Shown: positions 23,201 to 34,610, numbered from the stretch's first letter. The stretch is DNA of 64,000 nt from Tetraselmis striata (GCA_006384855.1 VCJN01002489.1:248001-312000); one strand, 5' to 3'. A program made the numbers and translations. Notes: a model not told the origin generated them from the letters alone.

Positions 23201-24425
23201 GGTTATATCGATTATATCCGGTTTTTGGCCCTATGCAATTTCGCAAACGGGGATGGAGCGGAATTCAGTGTTTCAGCCTATTCAAATCGCCTGCACAGTT
23301 TACATCGACAGCGCGTCTTTCGGCCACGTGCTGACGAGCGCCGGGGGTGGCCGCGTGTCCCGGGGGTGGCGGCGCAGGCATCGTGCTCAACTATGAGCAC
23401 GGCGCGGAGATCGACGGCCACGACATGGTGTTCCGCTTCAACAGCGCGCCCACAAAGGGCTTTGAGAAGCACGTTGGCTCCAAAACCACGCACCGCATCA
23501 CCAACACGCAGAACTGGGGTTTCCACGAGAACGACGCAGAGAACCTGCTCATCCACTTCCGCGCCAAGTCCGCCATCAAGGTGCGCGCGGGCGGGCGCAG
23601 GCAGGCAGGGTTGGGGGGGGGGGGGGGGGGGGGGAGGGCGGAGCCCATGCCAGCCTCCGGACGCCTGCGGGTTCGGCAGGGCCCTGAAACACCCCAACCC
23701 CACCCCTACCGGCCGCGCAGGGCCTCTTTTGGAACCAGAAGCAGCGCAAGAAGCTGCGCATCTCGGCGTTTGACCCGGACTTCGTAGAGTACATGGCCTT
23801 CAGGTGCGACCACATGTGGCTGCGCTTCCTGGTCCTGCAGGCTGCCACCTTCGAGTTGTTAGGTTAGGGTTTTCGGGTTGAACTTGAGCCTTCCAGTTTC
23901 CTAACTCCTAGCAAAGCCTAACACCCAAACCTGTGCCCTGCGCAGCCTGGACTTCTTGGCCACCAGCGGCCTGTACGGCATCGTGCTGGCGATGCAGCGC
24001 TGCGCGCGCGTGGACCTCTACGGCTTCCAGGTCTCCACCACCCACGGCGCGCTCTACCACTACTACGACGTCTGCGACGTCCCCGCCAACGTGGGCCGCG
24101 ACGACAGCGAATACAACGTCGTGCGCGCCTTTGCCAAGGCGAGCTCCCGCCCAGCACCCCACCGCCGTGAGCCAAAGAATGGGGCTCTGCCTGCCTCGGC
24201 CTGCCCCTGCCAGCGCGTGGCTGACGGCTCGCACCGGCGTCGCGCAGGCCGGGATGGTGAACTTTCGCGAGCCGTGCATCATCGAGTGCCATAACTCGCC
24301 CACGGAGTGCGCCGACTGCAAGGAGCTGAGCGGCTTCAAGGTGCGCGACATCGGCGCCCGTCGCTGCTGCAGACAACTGATGATGGCTGTCTCATTGTTG
24401 CACATGTCTGTCCGCGAGCGCCGGC

Positions 24426-24475
<50 letters not shown>

Positions 24476-24703
24476 ATATGTGTGTGTGCGTGTATGCGTG
24501 TGTGTTAGTTTGTGTGTGTGTCACAAATTTTATATACATATACATGTATGTAACTATATATCATAGATGTACAGGCATTTATATATGTATGTTTGTTCAT
24601 TTATACTTGTATATACAAATATTTGTATACTAGTACGGGCTTACCTGTTTATCCAATTGGAATGCTGTGATGCTCTTCAATCACATGCAGCTCCATGCAA
24701 AGG

Positions 24704-24745
<42 letters not shown>

Positions 24746-25147
24746 AATATGTATATACAGCTGCCGATGCACCTACACGACATTGGAATATACGCCTGAA
24801 TTTGGGCTTGCATGCAAACCATTGGAACAGCCCGTGTACTTTCGCTATAGTTGCGTCCACACTTTACTCGTTACAGACAGGGCAGGTTCGTACTACTTAC
24901 CCCACCGGCGACTCTGTATACACATATACATATGTAATGCATATACCTGTAGGTGTGTGTATTGCATGCTGCCACATGGATCATCCCCCGCCCGCATGAG
25001 TGATCCCCCCCCCTCACCTTTGGCGGCTGCACGCAGGTGGTGAAGCTGCCGTCGGATGCCAAGTGTGCTCCAGGGCGCGTCTCTCGGGGACACCTGGAGG
25101 TACCATGGCGCCGGGACCGGCACCGCCGCGGCGGCCACGGCCACTAA
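20252..25147 (+). CDS. EGF-domain sialyltransferase-like glycosyltransferase (GT29), eleven exons
   Basis: Probable Golgi type II membrane glycosyltransferase. Exons are 20252-20434, 21003-21137, 21272-21670, 21918-22076, 22178-22315, 22837-22975, 23378-23580, 23721-23803, 23946-24138, 24248-24340 and 25037-25147. All phases agree, giving 611 residues. Residues 52-67, joined across intron 1, form the membrane anchor. Residues 107-239 are an Ala/Gln/Glu-rich stem. Residues 253-281 form an EGF-like domain with six cysteines spaced 5-5-4-1-8. The GT29 domain follows: sialyl motif L starts at Cys378 (CAVVGSSG, then [18 protein letters not shown]), motif S covers about 480-506 ([20 protein letters not shown]), and motif III is HYYD at 518-521. 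The motif VS histidine is not evident: Gly530 stands five residues before Glu535. Intron 9 starts with GC; this is the only choice found that keeps frame. Intron 10 carries GT and CT microsatellites. TGTAA lies at 25269-25273. Fold assignment is strong; the sugar donor is unknown. Confidence 0.9.
24426..24475 (+). repeat. (GT)n microsatellite in the last intron of the GT29 gene
   Basis: About 22 GT dinucleotides, followed by interrupted GT and AT-rich sequence to about 24650. Confidence 0.95.
24667..24890 (+). repeat. Intronic repeat unit with CT microsatellite
   Basis: ATGCTCTTCAATCACATGCA followed by GCTCCATGCAAAGG and a (CT)n run (24708-24742) matches the start of 42299-42365 in a TRAPPC11 intron. 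The following AATTTGGGCTTGCATGCAA stretch (about 24797) matches 40645 and 42810. The insert is shared by introns of two genes. Confidence 0.6.
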
Positions 25148-25599
25148 GTGGGGGCCCGGCGCTGCTGGATTTGTGCTGGCCCGGTGGGGTGCCATCGGGG
25201 CGATGTAGTGGCGGATGCTGCTCGAGGGCGGGAAGTCACGACGGGCGCTGCGGCGGGGCGAGCGGGAGTGTAAGGGGCCCAGTGCCGCACCCACCATCCA
25301 TGCTCTCATCCTTACGTCGCCCACCTAGTACGCAAGGCTGGCTGCCCGCATGCCTAGCTGCCTGCCTGCAACACGCAATTCGCCGGAGCTTCTCCATGCC
25401 ATGTCGTACATTTCCTATTTGATGCCTCTCAGCAGCAGCCTACATATGGCTGGCAGATCAAAATCTCGAGCCGAACAGTTCCAAGTCCGCTGAGCTGCGA
25501 CATATGATATCGAGCTCAATTGCTCGCGTCGACACCCTGGCCTGCCCGGGCTTCCTCTGCCCAACAGCCCAACGCGGCCTTCCAATTTTCAGAAAAAGT

Positions 25600-26166
25600 A
25601 CCTTTGGGAATTTGTTCTGCCACGGCCGCTCTGGGCTAGCTCTAGCAAGTCATAGCGCACTGCGGCTCCCTCGCTGCCTATCGGCTGCCCCGCGATGCGC
25701 TGCCCGGAACCACAGCCATGTGCTCCGTCTTCGTCAACAACACGTTCACGAGCCGTCAGTTGCCAACGCCGGTGTGAGCTCGCCCAACAATGTAGACATG
25801 GCATGCCCTTGTGCGTGTAGCGATTCGAGCGTCGGCTCGGCGACGGGTTCTTCTCCATCTGGCGTGGTAACGCTCGGGCGTACGGAGGAGAATTTCACGC
25901 ACATATGGTGAGCCGGGTGTGGTCTTGAAACAACCAACATGTGACCTTGCTCGCAACAGGTTACGAGACAGTTAAGCGCTGCGTGTAACGCAGCGAGACT
26001 GGAATAAGATGGCAGGCTCAGCTGTGACGGCTGCTTTTATTTATGTCTACTCGTGCGCTGCTGCAAATAAAGGGCGCAACGGAACTGGTAACCCGTACCA
26101 CTTAGCAGCAACGGTAGCCGGAAAAGCGGTAAGGAAAGGAGGAAACCCCATAAACTAGTTTAGAGT
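25600..26166 (-). mobile_element. 5' fragment of the tyrosine-recombinase element family
   Basis: It matches about 2620-3190 of element A and 17930-18470 of element B in the same orientation. It includes the AACATGTGACCTTGCTCGCA stretch and the LTR-like block with ACTGGAATAAGATGGCAGG and GTGACGGCTGCTTTTATT. It ends at TTTAGAGTATT near 26166. Only the terminal repeat and adjoining leader remain, with no coding capacity. Confidence 0.7.
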
Positions 26167-26610
26167 ATTACCAGCATCCGACCGCCGCCGTAACTATTAC
26201 TGTAGCAGCATGGCGGGCGTCGCTAGTGCGCCCGCTTGGCTGCGCGCACCCCTGCTCTGCAACCGGTGCCGACTGCACGACTGCACGTTCGTCCCATTTT
26301 TTTTTGTTAATACCATATCGTCAGGCGCCAGCGCCGTACCCGGGGGGAGGGAACTTATGCGTGCAGGAAGTAATCTGGCGGGGAAAAAGGCAAGCGGAAA
26401 GGGCTTCCTCACTAGTACTCCTGAAAGTTCACGCCAGGCCAGCCGCCCGCGAGTGGCGATGCAGCTACTCGTACCGGTACCTGTATTCCATGCAGCTTGC
26501 TGCTGGTACTGGTATGAGATAGTTTTCGGCGGCGAGCAGAGGAGTATCCGTGCCGCCACACGTACATCATCAATGCCGCGCCCGCAGTACCCTGTACCCG
26601 CACTGCTGCC

Positions 26611-28077
26611 ATGACGCCCCGCCGAAAAACCGGCAGGCTGTTTGCGGCGCTGTTCTTGCTCGGCCATGTCGTGTGCATCCTTCTCGCAGTAGGTGTAGTG
26701 CAGGGCGCAAAGATAGGGGCAGCCGGGCCGATTGAGCGGCCAAAGGAGACGACAGGCGGGCGCGCGCGGTGCAAGTGGGTGCGCGCGGGGCTCGACGGGC
26801 TTTTGCCGCGTCTCGGCAAGCGCATCTCCCTGCGCTTCGTGTACAAGCAGTGGGGCAGCGCGGGCGCCACCAACATGCGCGCGCGGCAAATGGCGCGCAT
26901 ACTGGCGACGCACCCCGACGTGGACGTGGAACTGCAGCGCGTGCGCGACTGCCGAGTGTACTGCTCGCGGTCCCCGGAACGGCGCGTCACGCACGTGGTT
27001 TACGTGAAGTACCCGTGCCCGAACTGCGCACGGCACCGCGGCGCCTTTCAGGTGTGGCGGCGAGCCCTTCAGCCAGCCAACCAAACGCTGGACTCTCAGT
27101 TACAGGTACCTCTCACTCGATACCTTACTGTTTGTGCTTGTGTCCTCGTCAGACCCTGGACGTCGTGGACAATATCGGGTTTCTGCGGAACGCACGCGGC
27201 AGCCTCCCGCCTGGCTACACGCGACCCGGCAAGTACAGCGCGCTGATCGTCAACACGCTCGCGATGGCGGCCGAGGCGGCGCGCAAGGGGCATAAAGCTG
27301 TCGTCATCGACCATCAACACAATAACTTTTGCTCGGCATCCACGACGGTCCGCAGGGAGGCAAACTCTACGCACCCGTTTAAGGTCAGCTGTCGTCCGTC
27401 TACTAAAGTGACATCATAGGATGCTCTTCGTTTCTGTGTCGCACCCGCGCCCGTGCTGGCGGCCGTAATAATATGGCACTGCGCCGCTGCAGGTGCTCTT
27501 CCTTGGCGGCAGCGCTGGTCAGCTGGGATGGCTCTTCTCCGAGCTGGAGCCGAATCTAGTGTCCGAATTTCCACACCTAGCGCTGCAGCCGCTTCAAATC
27601 TCCGGCGCGCGCCTGATGGAGGGATTCCAGCAACTGGCAGAAGGCGACGTCGCAGTGGTGTGGGACCAGTGCAAGCGGTCGCGATTTGCGCAGGCAGACT
27701 GCCTGTCGCAGAAGCCCAACACGCGGGCCACCGCGGCAATGTCGGCCGGCGTCCCGGTGCTGATGTACGGCCGGTACGCTGGACATCAGGAGCTCGCGGC
27801 GGACCTCAACCTCACTGACAGCCAGGCGGCGATAGCGCTGCCGACATCCCCGTCAGCTCTGGCCAAGAGCATCCGAGAGCTGCTCCTCGATTGGCCTCTG
27901 AGGCAGGCTATGTCCCAGCGAGGCCGCAATCTGGGCCGCAAGAAGTATGACATACGGATGATTGCACGGCAGTATCTGGAGCTCTTTGTGGGGACCCGCC
28001 TGCAAGTGAACCCGATTAACTTCGCCAACCTGTTTAGGAGGCGAAAGGCGAAGACGCCGCTTCGAGCTGGAGGATGA
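26611..28077 (+). CDS. Membrane-anchored glycosyltransferase-like protein, three exons
   Basis: Exons 26611-27105, 27153-27383 and 27493-28077 join in phase 0 at both junctions and give 436 residues. Residues 9-31 are a hydrophobic signal anchor (RLFAALFLLGHVVCILLAV) after a basic amino end. This fits a type II secretory-pathway enzyme or a cleaved signal. The carboxy-terminal half looks like a Rossmann sugar-nucleotide-binding domain of a GT-B glycosyltransferase: VLFLGGSAGQLGWLF at 243 onward, then DVAVVWDQ, then TRATAAMSAGVPVLMYGRY near 319-335, where such enzymes bind the donor nucleotide. The first exon holds several cysteines (RDCRVYC, YPCPNC). Both introns are short. I cannot name the family or substrate. 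It follows the GT29 gene on the same strand about 1.5 kb away, and both are probably secretory. Confidence 0.75.
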
Positions 28078-28857
28078 AACAGCAGGGAAACACCGGCCTG
28101 AATTGGAGCTGTAGACGTGATTGCACTGAGTGCAGCCAAAATAATGGGCAGGGTATATGAGAGCGACGGACTGCTGCGGCCGACGACCAGTGAAAAAGGA
28201 AGGAATTCTCCAAGCATCGGCGTAATTCTTGCAGCCCCCAAGAACTACGATGTAGTATGCTGATTTGAGGTACCAATGCGTGACATCTTGTTGGGGGTGT
28301 AGACCAACTTTGCAGCACGGCATGTTGCCGGTCCTAGCTATAGATGCTGGATGATCAGAGACGTATCAGGCGCAAATAATCTCGCTCAGCAGGTGGTGAT
28401 GATGTGGTGATGTAGATGCTGTTTGTGACGAGTTGCACTCGGCAAGAGGCAGCAAAATGTTGTTGTCCTCCAATGAACATTCGCATCACATCTCTCCCTC
28501 CCTCCCTCCCTCTGTCACACATACACAGAGACACACAGGTACGCATATATGCCAGTGCGCAATTCCATTTTTTGTATAGAAAAGCAAGCCACACCGTTTT
28601 TTAACGATATAGGTAACACATGCTCACATGCCAAAGCAAGGGGCAGGCAGCGTGGTGAATGCCAACAGTATCTGAGGGGAGGGGAGGGTGGCGGCTGTAC
28701 ACTCAGGCGCAGCAAGAGCCAAGGGTGCTGACCCCACGTGGCTGAGAAAAGAGGGACTGCATATCACCACATACACATGTACATAAATCTGCGCGTGTGT
28801 GCATTGATAATGAGCATTGGCATCCATGGGCGGTATCCTCATCGCGCCGCATGGAAG
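28078..28857. other. Convergent intergenic region
   Basis: Separates the 3' ends of the glycosyltransferase-like gene (+) and the pathogen-related protein gene (-). It contains a short TCCC repeat at about 28492-28512 and AT-rich patches at 28550-28620 and 28750-28800. No gene is recognised. Confidence 0.5.
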
Positions 28858-29658
28858 TTAATTCATCCTTGACAGGAATGGGCAGCCGGGGCCCATCACC
28901 GTCTTTGCATTGGCAAGGTCATCTGCCGGGCGGTGTCCCTTCAGCACCTCGAGGAACTCGTTGGGCTTGTAGTAGATGTCCACGTCAACCAGCCTGAGCT
29001 CGTCGTTCACTGTGGCAATGCCAAAGCCAAATAGCTCCACCAGCTCGCCATTCCCCTTGTTGTTATCGTATGTGCCGGTGAAGTTGGCCCAATGGCGCCA
29101 GCTGAAGGCCACGGTGGGCGGGCCGGAGAACACCTCTAGCACCTCCCACGGAAAGGCCGCGAACGCGTCGTGAAACATCTCGTGGGACTGGTCCCAGGTG
29201 ATGTTCTCCTTGTCCCACAGCGCAGCGGGGCAGCCGGACATGAGCACGTTGTAGTTACCAACTTCGTTGGCCTCGATATTGTTGTACTTTTTCCACCCGT
29301 TCGCGCTTATGGTGAAGTTCTCCGTGTCCACCGACTCATGCTGGTTGGGGTCCGTCTTGTGGCTGCGCTCCATCTCCCATGTTTTCACCAGGTTCTCCAC
29401 GATCAGCTCCAGCGAACCCTCGGGGTGCGCCTTGGTCCGGCCCTGAAGGAACTGCAGGTTGGTCAGGCTGTAGTCCGGCGGCCCACCGAAGCGCCACTTG
29501 GTATCAGGGTTGTCCATGAAGGACCGCACTGGCTCTGCAAACCCGTGCGTGGCTTTCAGCTCCTGCAGCTCCGCTCGACAGGCGTCCATCTCCTCTTTGG
29601 TGAGCGCCTTGCCGGAGCCGTTAGCCGTAAGGGGGCCGCGCATGACGGTTTGCGCCAT
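28858..29658 (-). CDS. Pathogen-related protein (SnoaL-like domain)
   Basis: Soluble protein of the plant pathogen-related family, whose SnoaL/NTF2-like alpha-beta barrel has no settled biochemical role. From the methionine at 29658 the protein has 266 residues; family members have about 230-250. Recognisable stretches are TKWRFGGPPDYSLTN, GSLELIVENLVKTWEMERSH, SHEMFHDAFAAFPWEVLEV, SGPPTVAFSWRHWANFTG and VDVDIYYKPNEFLEVLKGH. All are in one frame without introns. The frame stays open upstream to 30078. A methionine at 29847 would add a Pro- and Arg-rich stretch that could be a transit peptide or simply a translated C-rich tract (29780-29800). I prefer the internal start because the upstream part looks compositionally unlike protein. 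In Arabidopsis and barley the family is defence-inducible; nothing in this sequence shows that here. Confidence 0.87.
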   Translation of the reverse strand: MAQTVMRGPLTANGSGKALTKEEMDACRAELQELKATHGFAEPVRSFMDNPDTKWRFGGPPDYSLTNLQFLQGRTKAHPEGSLELIVENLVKTWEMERSHKTDPNQHESVDTENFTISANGWKKYNNIEANEVGNYNVLMSGCPAALWDKENITWDQSHEMFHDAFAAFPWEVLEVFSGPPTVAFSWRHWANFTGTYDNNKGNGELVELFGFGIATVNDELRLVDVDIYYKPNEFLEVLKGHRPADDLANAKTVMGPGCPFLSRMN

Positions 29659-31241
29659 GTTGAGCTCAGTCTCGCCGTCTGTCCCTGCAGCCTTCGTTGC
29701 CACGGAGAGCTGGCGCCTCGGCTGGCCACAACTCCTGGGCCGCCTGCGTGGCGAGCGCAAGGGTGGCGGCGGGCGGGCGGGGAGGGGGGGGGGGGTCGGC
29801 ATGGGGTAGTGCTGATATCGACTGTCGATTCCGTGATGGGGCTCCATCAGGGATAGGACGCAGACGCTTGCTATCAAGAACTCCGAGCAAGTGTGGGCGG
29901 TAAAGCAAAGCAGGGTCGCCAACTCGCCACAGATCAGGACGAAGCGCCTGGCTGATTTCGGCCAGCGGCGCTGCACGACGAGGGCGCGTGCCCCCGAACG
30001 CCGTGCTGTTGGCGGTGTTGCCCAATAGACCGGCGTTGCAAGGGTTTGCTGACTTGCAGTGACGGGGTTGATATCCAAGCAGATGACTGCCCTGCTATCT
30101 ATTGATTAAGCACTTGGCGGAAGTGGGGACGAGTAGTGAGGGTCGTCCCTACTGCGTATAGAGCTGGCTGTAGTCGTCGCACTATAGTCGCTGCCCCGCT
30201 GCCCCAAGCTGATAATCGGTTGACGGAAAGACGGCACGTGCACGATGTCCACTCCTAAGCGCAAGCGTTGCTGTCGATCGTCCATGGCGTAATAGTGTCC
30301 ACATTCTGAGTCGAGATGCTGCGAACGTTTTGCGGCTGCACATGCGCTTAGATGAACCACCCAGTCGCGTGTTCGGCTGCTCGAGAGGGGCGCAATCATA
30401 GTAATTGGCGCATAGTCGCTACTGTATATTGTAAAGCCTGGTCGCTACATCGTGAGACGACCTTGTTCATAGCCTGAGTGCGCCAAGGAATACATCTGGG
30501 ACCCGTGGAATCAGGCATCGTGTTGAACCGAGTGGGGCGGTGTCGAGTTGAGTTGGCAGGCGCGACGGGATACCTGGCGGAACAGCAGCGGTTTCTGGAC
30601 ACTCTTGCGGCATGCCCGCTGTTGTGCGCGTAGCCTGTACGTGCGGGAACCGCACTCGACGTGATCATTGTTGCAAGATTGGTGATCCTTCCCTCTCGCT
30701 CCCTCGCAGCAAGCGTGGAACGTTGGGGATGCAAGGCTGGTGGTATTGTCGTATACAGAGAGGGCGGTCGTCGTTGCCTTGACGGTGACAGTGAAGTTGA
30801 TCGCTGGTTATTTGTCTCTCGTGTGACTCCGTAGCGCCACATATTCCATACATGTAATCCTTAGCGACTTCCCATGCTGGCTGCCTGGCTGGCAGTGCGC
30901 TCTCACGGTATGACCCATGCACATACTGTACCGGGGGCGGCCAGCAGCAGCACAGCGGCCAGTTTGGTAGTGCCGGGTACGGATAGATAAGGATTTATAG
31001 TATTTTCGTTATGGTCAGTGCCACGAGGGTATTTTGATGGCAGTATTTTGCAGTGTTTTAGACGGTGAAAGATCCCGAGTTGGGAAGAAATCCGTCAGTG
31101 ACGACCTTCTTAGACCGTCAGCAGTGACGACCTACCTTCAATTAGGCTGGAAAGATGTACCCGTACTTATTTGTTGCGGGTGCCCGCCGCCCCCCCCCCC
31201 CCCCCCCCCCCCCGGCCCCCTCGCCGCCCTTATTTATTTTG
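29659..31241. other. Gene-poor spacer
   Basis: Contains the 5' region of the pathogen-related protein gene, including a possible amino-terminal extension up to 29847. The remainder has no recognised gene. A long C run (31189-31214) stands just before the left direct repeat of the next element. Confidence 0.45.
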
Positions 31242-31478
31242 TTTAGAGCTGTGTTCTTGGGGTTTCCTTCCCTCCCTTCACCCTAGGGTATGCGACACCG
31301 GCTGCCTGCGGCCTCTGCGCCACGCCAATTTGACGTGGCGGCCACAGAGCAATGCACGCCCGCCGGGCAAGGTCGGTGCTTAAATGCCGGCACCCTCGGC
31401 GAAAACATCGGTCTCCCCAATACCCGACGAAGATTATAAAACCATCATCGTCCGCTAGATGGGATCACTCCCTTAGTT
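31242..31478 (+). repeat. Left direct terminal repeat of element D
   Basis: It matches 34661-34928 in the same orientation with small indels. The TATA-like box about 40 bases before its end suggests that it carries a promoter for the element transcript, as an LTR would. Confidence 0.85.
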
Positions 31479-31630
31479 TGAGCTAGCCTCTTTTTTCTGC
31501 CCGCACAACACAAACTGCTCGCGGTTTCGGACCGTGCATAGTGCTCAAACCCGGCCTCGGAACTTTCGGTACAAAACCGCCCACCCGCCTCCGCTCTCGG
31601 TGGTATTACATGACCAACTCAAGCCGAGGT

Positions 31631-31632
<2 letters not shown>

Positions 31633-31665
<33 letters not shown>
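31633..31665 (+). repeat. (CT)n microsatellite
   Basis: A run of about 16 CT dinucleotides stands just before the presumed start of the gag-like frame of element D. The frame reads MSGSATHPRTGPKMVEAC from about 31701. Confidence 0.95.
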
Positions 31666-31671
<6 letters not shown>

Positions 31672-31700
31672 CCGCAGCTCCCTCCCGTAAGACCCTTTGA

Positions 31701-32760
31701 TATGTCCGGCAGTGCAACTCACCCACGCACCGGCCCCAAGATGGTCGAAGCCTGCAAGGCAGCGGTTGTCGAGGGTATCGAGATGTCGGCCATTGCTCAA
31801 GCGCGAATCAAGGCGGGGGCGTCGTGAGGTGGAAGACGCGAGAATGAGACATCTCATCCATGAGCAATTCTCCATGTTCTTCTCTACCCAAAGAGACACC
31901 TATGCCGCCGGCTGCCGCCGGTGAAGAGGACGTCATTCCGGGCGGGAACGAGTCCCGCGCATATATTATGAACCATAATGTATGTGCGACCTTCACTCCC
32001 TCGAGCGAACCCCACTACCTCGATTGAAAAACCGCCCGCGCTACTACTCTGCCCGGCTTCGAGAACATGATGCATCCCGACAGGTGCGACGCCCGCGGCT
32101 TTTTCCCATCGCCCTCGAACGCGTGCTCGTCTGCTCGGTAACCCTCGCTCGTCCTCAGCCGGCAGCGGACGAGTACTACCACGCCGCGTGCCACGGGGCC
32201 TTCATCGCCGGCTTGGTCATCGAGTTGCGCAAGCTGCTGGCCGCGGCGTGCATCACCGACATGATTACGCCGGCTTTCGGACAGCGGCTCACGGCCGCCG
32301 TCCACAACAGCATGGAGGCCGTCGACGACGGTCATCGGTTCCGCTTGGCCTACCTTTGCAAGCAAGCATTGGGACGCGCAGATGCACAACGGCGACACCT
32401 TCGCCCTCGAAGTCGTGGGGGAGCGCTGCCTCCGCCCTCCGCACCGAGAACCTAGGATCGCCGGAATTTACCGAGGTGCTAGAGCTCTACATGGACCGCA
32501 TCTACGATGCGAACATCGCAAGCGCTGCGAAGACATCAACCCGTCAGCGCTTTGGGCGGCGGCCCCCGGCGCAACCACCGCGACCGGGAGGGCGGCGGCA
32601 GCAACCGCGTCAACTTCGAGAATGCGCGCCCGGCGCGATACTACGGCGTCACGAACCACCTTGATTCCCCAAGGACGTCGCCAACGACTCTGGAAAGGAC
32701 AAGGGGAAGGCCGAGGCCCAAACGGCCGACAAGGCCGAATTTTGGGTTGCTCCGCCGTGT
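31701..32760 (+). pseudogene. Gag-like region of element D
   Basis: Pieces in changing frames read MSGSATHPRTGPKMVEAC, AGGNESRAYIMNHNV-like, ITDMITPAFGQRLTAAVHNS, DDGHRFRLAYLCKQALG, TFALEVVGE, and SPEFTEVLELYMDRIYDANI. The FRLAYL and LELYMDRIYDANIASAAK stretches align with FRLAFL and LMKDYERRVFEATVASCAK of element B. It is then acidic and lysine-rich near the end. At least four frameshifts are needed. Confidence 0.5.
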
Positions 32761-33599
32761 CGACCCCAAACAACTGCGTTTCGATAAAACGCCTACTCTT
32801 GGCGTGCGTTCTAGGCTACACTGCACTGCAGTTGTCGCCATGAGCGGGGCTTCTTGCTCACCACTGACCCACATGTCCGGGTCGTCGTCCGCCACCTACC
32901 CTCGTCTGAGTCAACCTCTCCGGCTTCATTCTGTCCTTCTACATCACGAATCTACACCAACTCCCCTTTTTGGCGCGCCACCCCGACCTGCAGCCCTAAC
33001 CCTCGTTGCCCGTCACTCACTCACATAACGGCCTACTCTTGAGGGCGGCCCTGCATGCCAAGTACTCGCGCGACGCCCGCTACGAGATCAGCCGCTACAA
33101 CACCTACCCTCCTGGCATCACCTTCGTGATACTCATGGCCCCGTTGTCACCACCCGGCGAGTGCCATCGTCAAGCCCTACAGCAGGGTACGGCGCGTTTC
33201 GGTGCGTCCGTCGCACCAAGAAGACGTCTACGTACTTCATCGCATACGCCGAGGCGAAGGCCCCATGGAGCGAGCTCATGCGAAGCAACATCGAAGGTAT
33301 GTACGGCACGGACGACTGGGGCGCCAAGGTGCTCGTCCTCTTGACTACATCGCTCACGGCCAGCACCTACTACGAGGGCAAAACCGCAAAATCCGCTTCG
33401 CCGAGTTTTGCATCGACGAGGAAGGCATCTCCCTGGGAGGGGGGGGGGGAGTAGGGGCGCTTTGCCAGCTCGGCGGCACTACGCAAGACTAGCGGCACGC
33501 GGCCTTGAGTGACATTGCCGCCATTGCTCCGAAACGATCGCAGATCAAGCAGACGACTACCGCCACTCCAACCCGCCTCGACGCCGGCCGTGGCCACCA

Positions 33600-34610
33600 T
33601 ATCCTGTGACTGCACCGAGGCAACGTGCGTCCGCTACCTCGCATGGATTGTGGAGCGCGGCACAGTCGGCGCCGGCTTTCGGCAGCCTTATTTCTCCACC
33701 ACCAACACCTTCGTGCGTCACACCGGTGAGGATGACGCCCCGACTACCGGTACAACCATAATCGACATGACGAAGCGCGCGCTTCACATCCGTCAGCTCA
33801 AGACCAAGGAGGAGCTTCGGCGTGCCCCCCTGCCGTGCGACGCTACGTCATCACCGACATCCTCGACGACCTTGCCGCCCTTCGCACAACCACCACCGAC
33901 TACGGCAACATCCTTCGCGACTGCGCCATAACTATATGTTCGACGTTTATGTTTTACTACTCCCGTGGCGAGTCCCGCGTCTCCTCCCGACTCCACGACA
34001 CGGCTGTCGACGCCCACAACATCAACCTCGTCGTGTACCGCGAGCAAGAAATAGGGACACCGCAAGCGTCGAGACAGGTTCAAAACCCTACTTCAAATCC
34101 ATGCCGCCGCCGTGCCCACTTGGACAGCCCTTTTGCGCCGCTTCGTCATCTATAGCGACGCGGCGTTCCGGGCATTCCCCTCCGCTAAGAAACCCGGCCG
34201 ATTGTGGCGCTCCCTGGCGACGGTGCCATCCCACCCCTTACGTGGAATGATTCCACACTCGGCGACTGACTCAAGCAGGCCGTCGGCCGCATCAATCGAG
34301 CCCCCCCCTCCCCGCCCCCCCCCCCCCCCCCCCCGGGAAGGTTTCTTTTGTGCCCCTACTTATTATGTGGACTCCTGACGGAAGGGCGCGGCACCGGGCG
34401 CAAACGAAGCTGGCGTGCCCCTGGACAAAATTTGCCACTGAGGTGGATGGGCCCACAAGTCTGCGATAATCAACGACTACATCGACCCGATTACGCTTCC
34501 TACTACCCGCGCTGCCGCGCTTTTGTTTGGATTGCTCTCCCAGGGTGGTCCTTCGCGGCCTTCTCGGCAGCGCCCCCACTCCGTCAGGCGCCGCCCCGCC
34601 CCTTCCGTAG
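33600..34610 (+). pseudogene. Tyrosine recombinase relic of element D
   Basis: The core-binding part reads CVRYLAWIVERGTVGAGFRQ then PYFSTTNTFV, matching VARYIAWQGLRGTV and PYLSAINGFY of the relic at 56117-57337. The catalytic part is badly broken. It keeps ALLRRFVIYSDAAFRAFPSA and, at about 34470-34550, INDYIDPITLPTTRAAALLF with the tyrosine motif. The segment that would hold HxxRKG is replaced by a poly-C run at 34303-34334. Confidence 0.6.

Noticed and set aside
24426-24660. Open frames of Val/Cys repeats over the GT microsatellite
   Set aside because: Translation of a dinucleotide repeat inside an intron.
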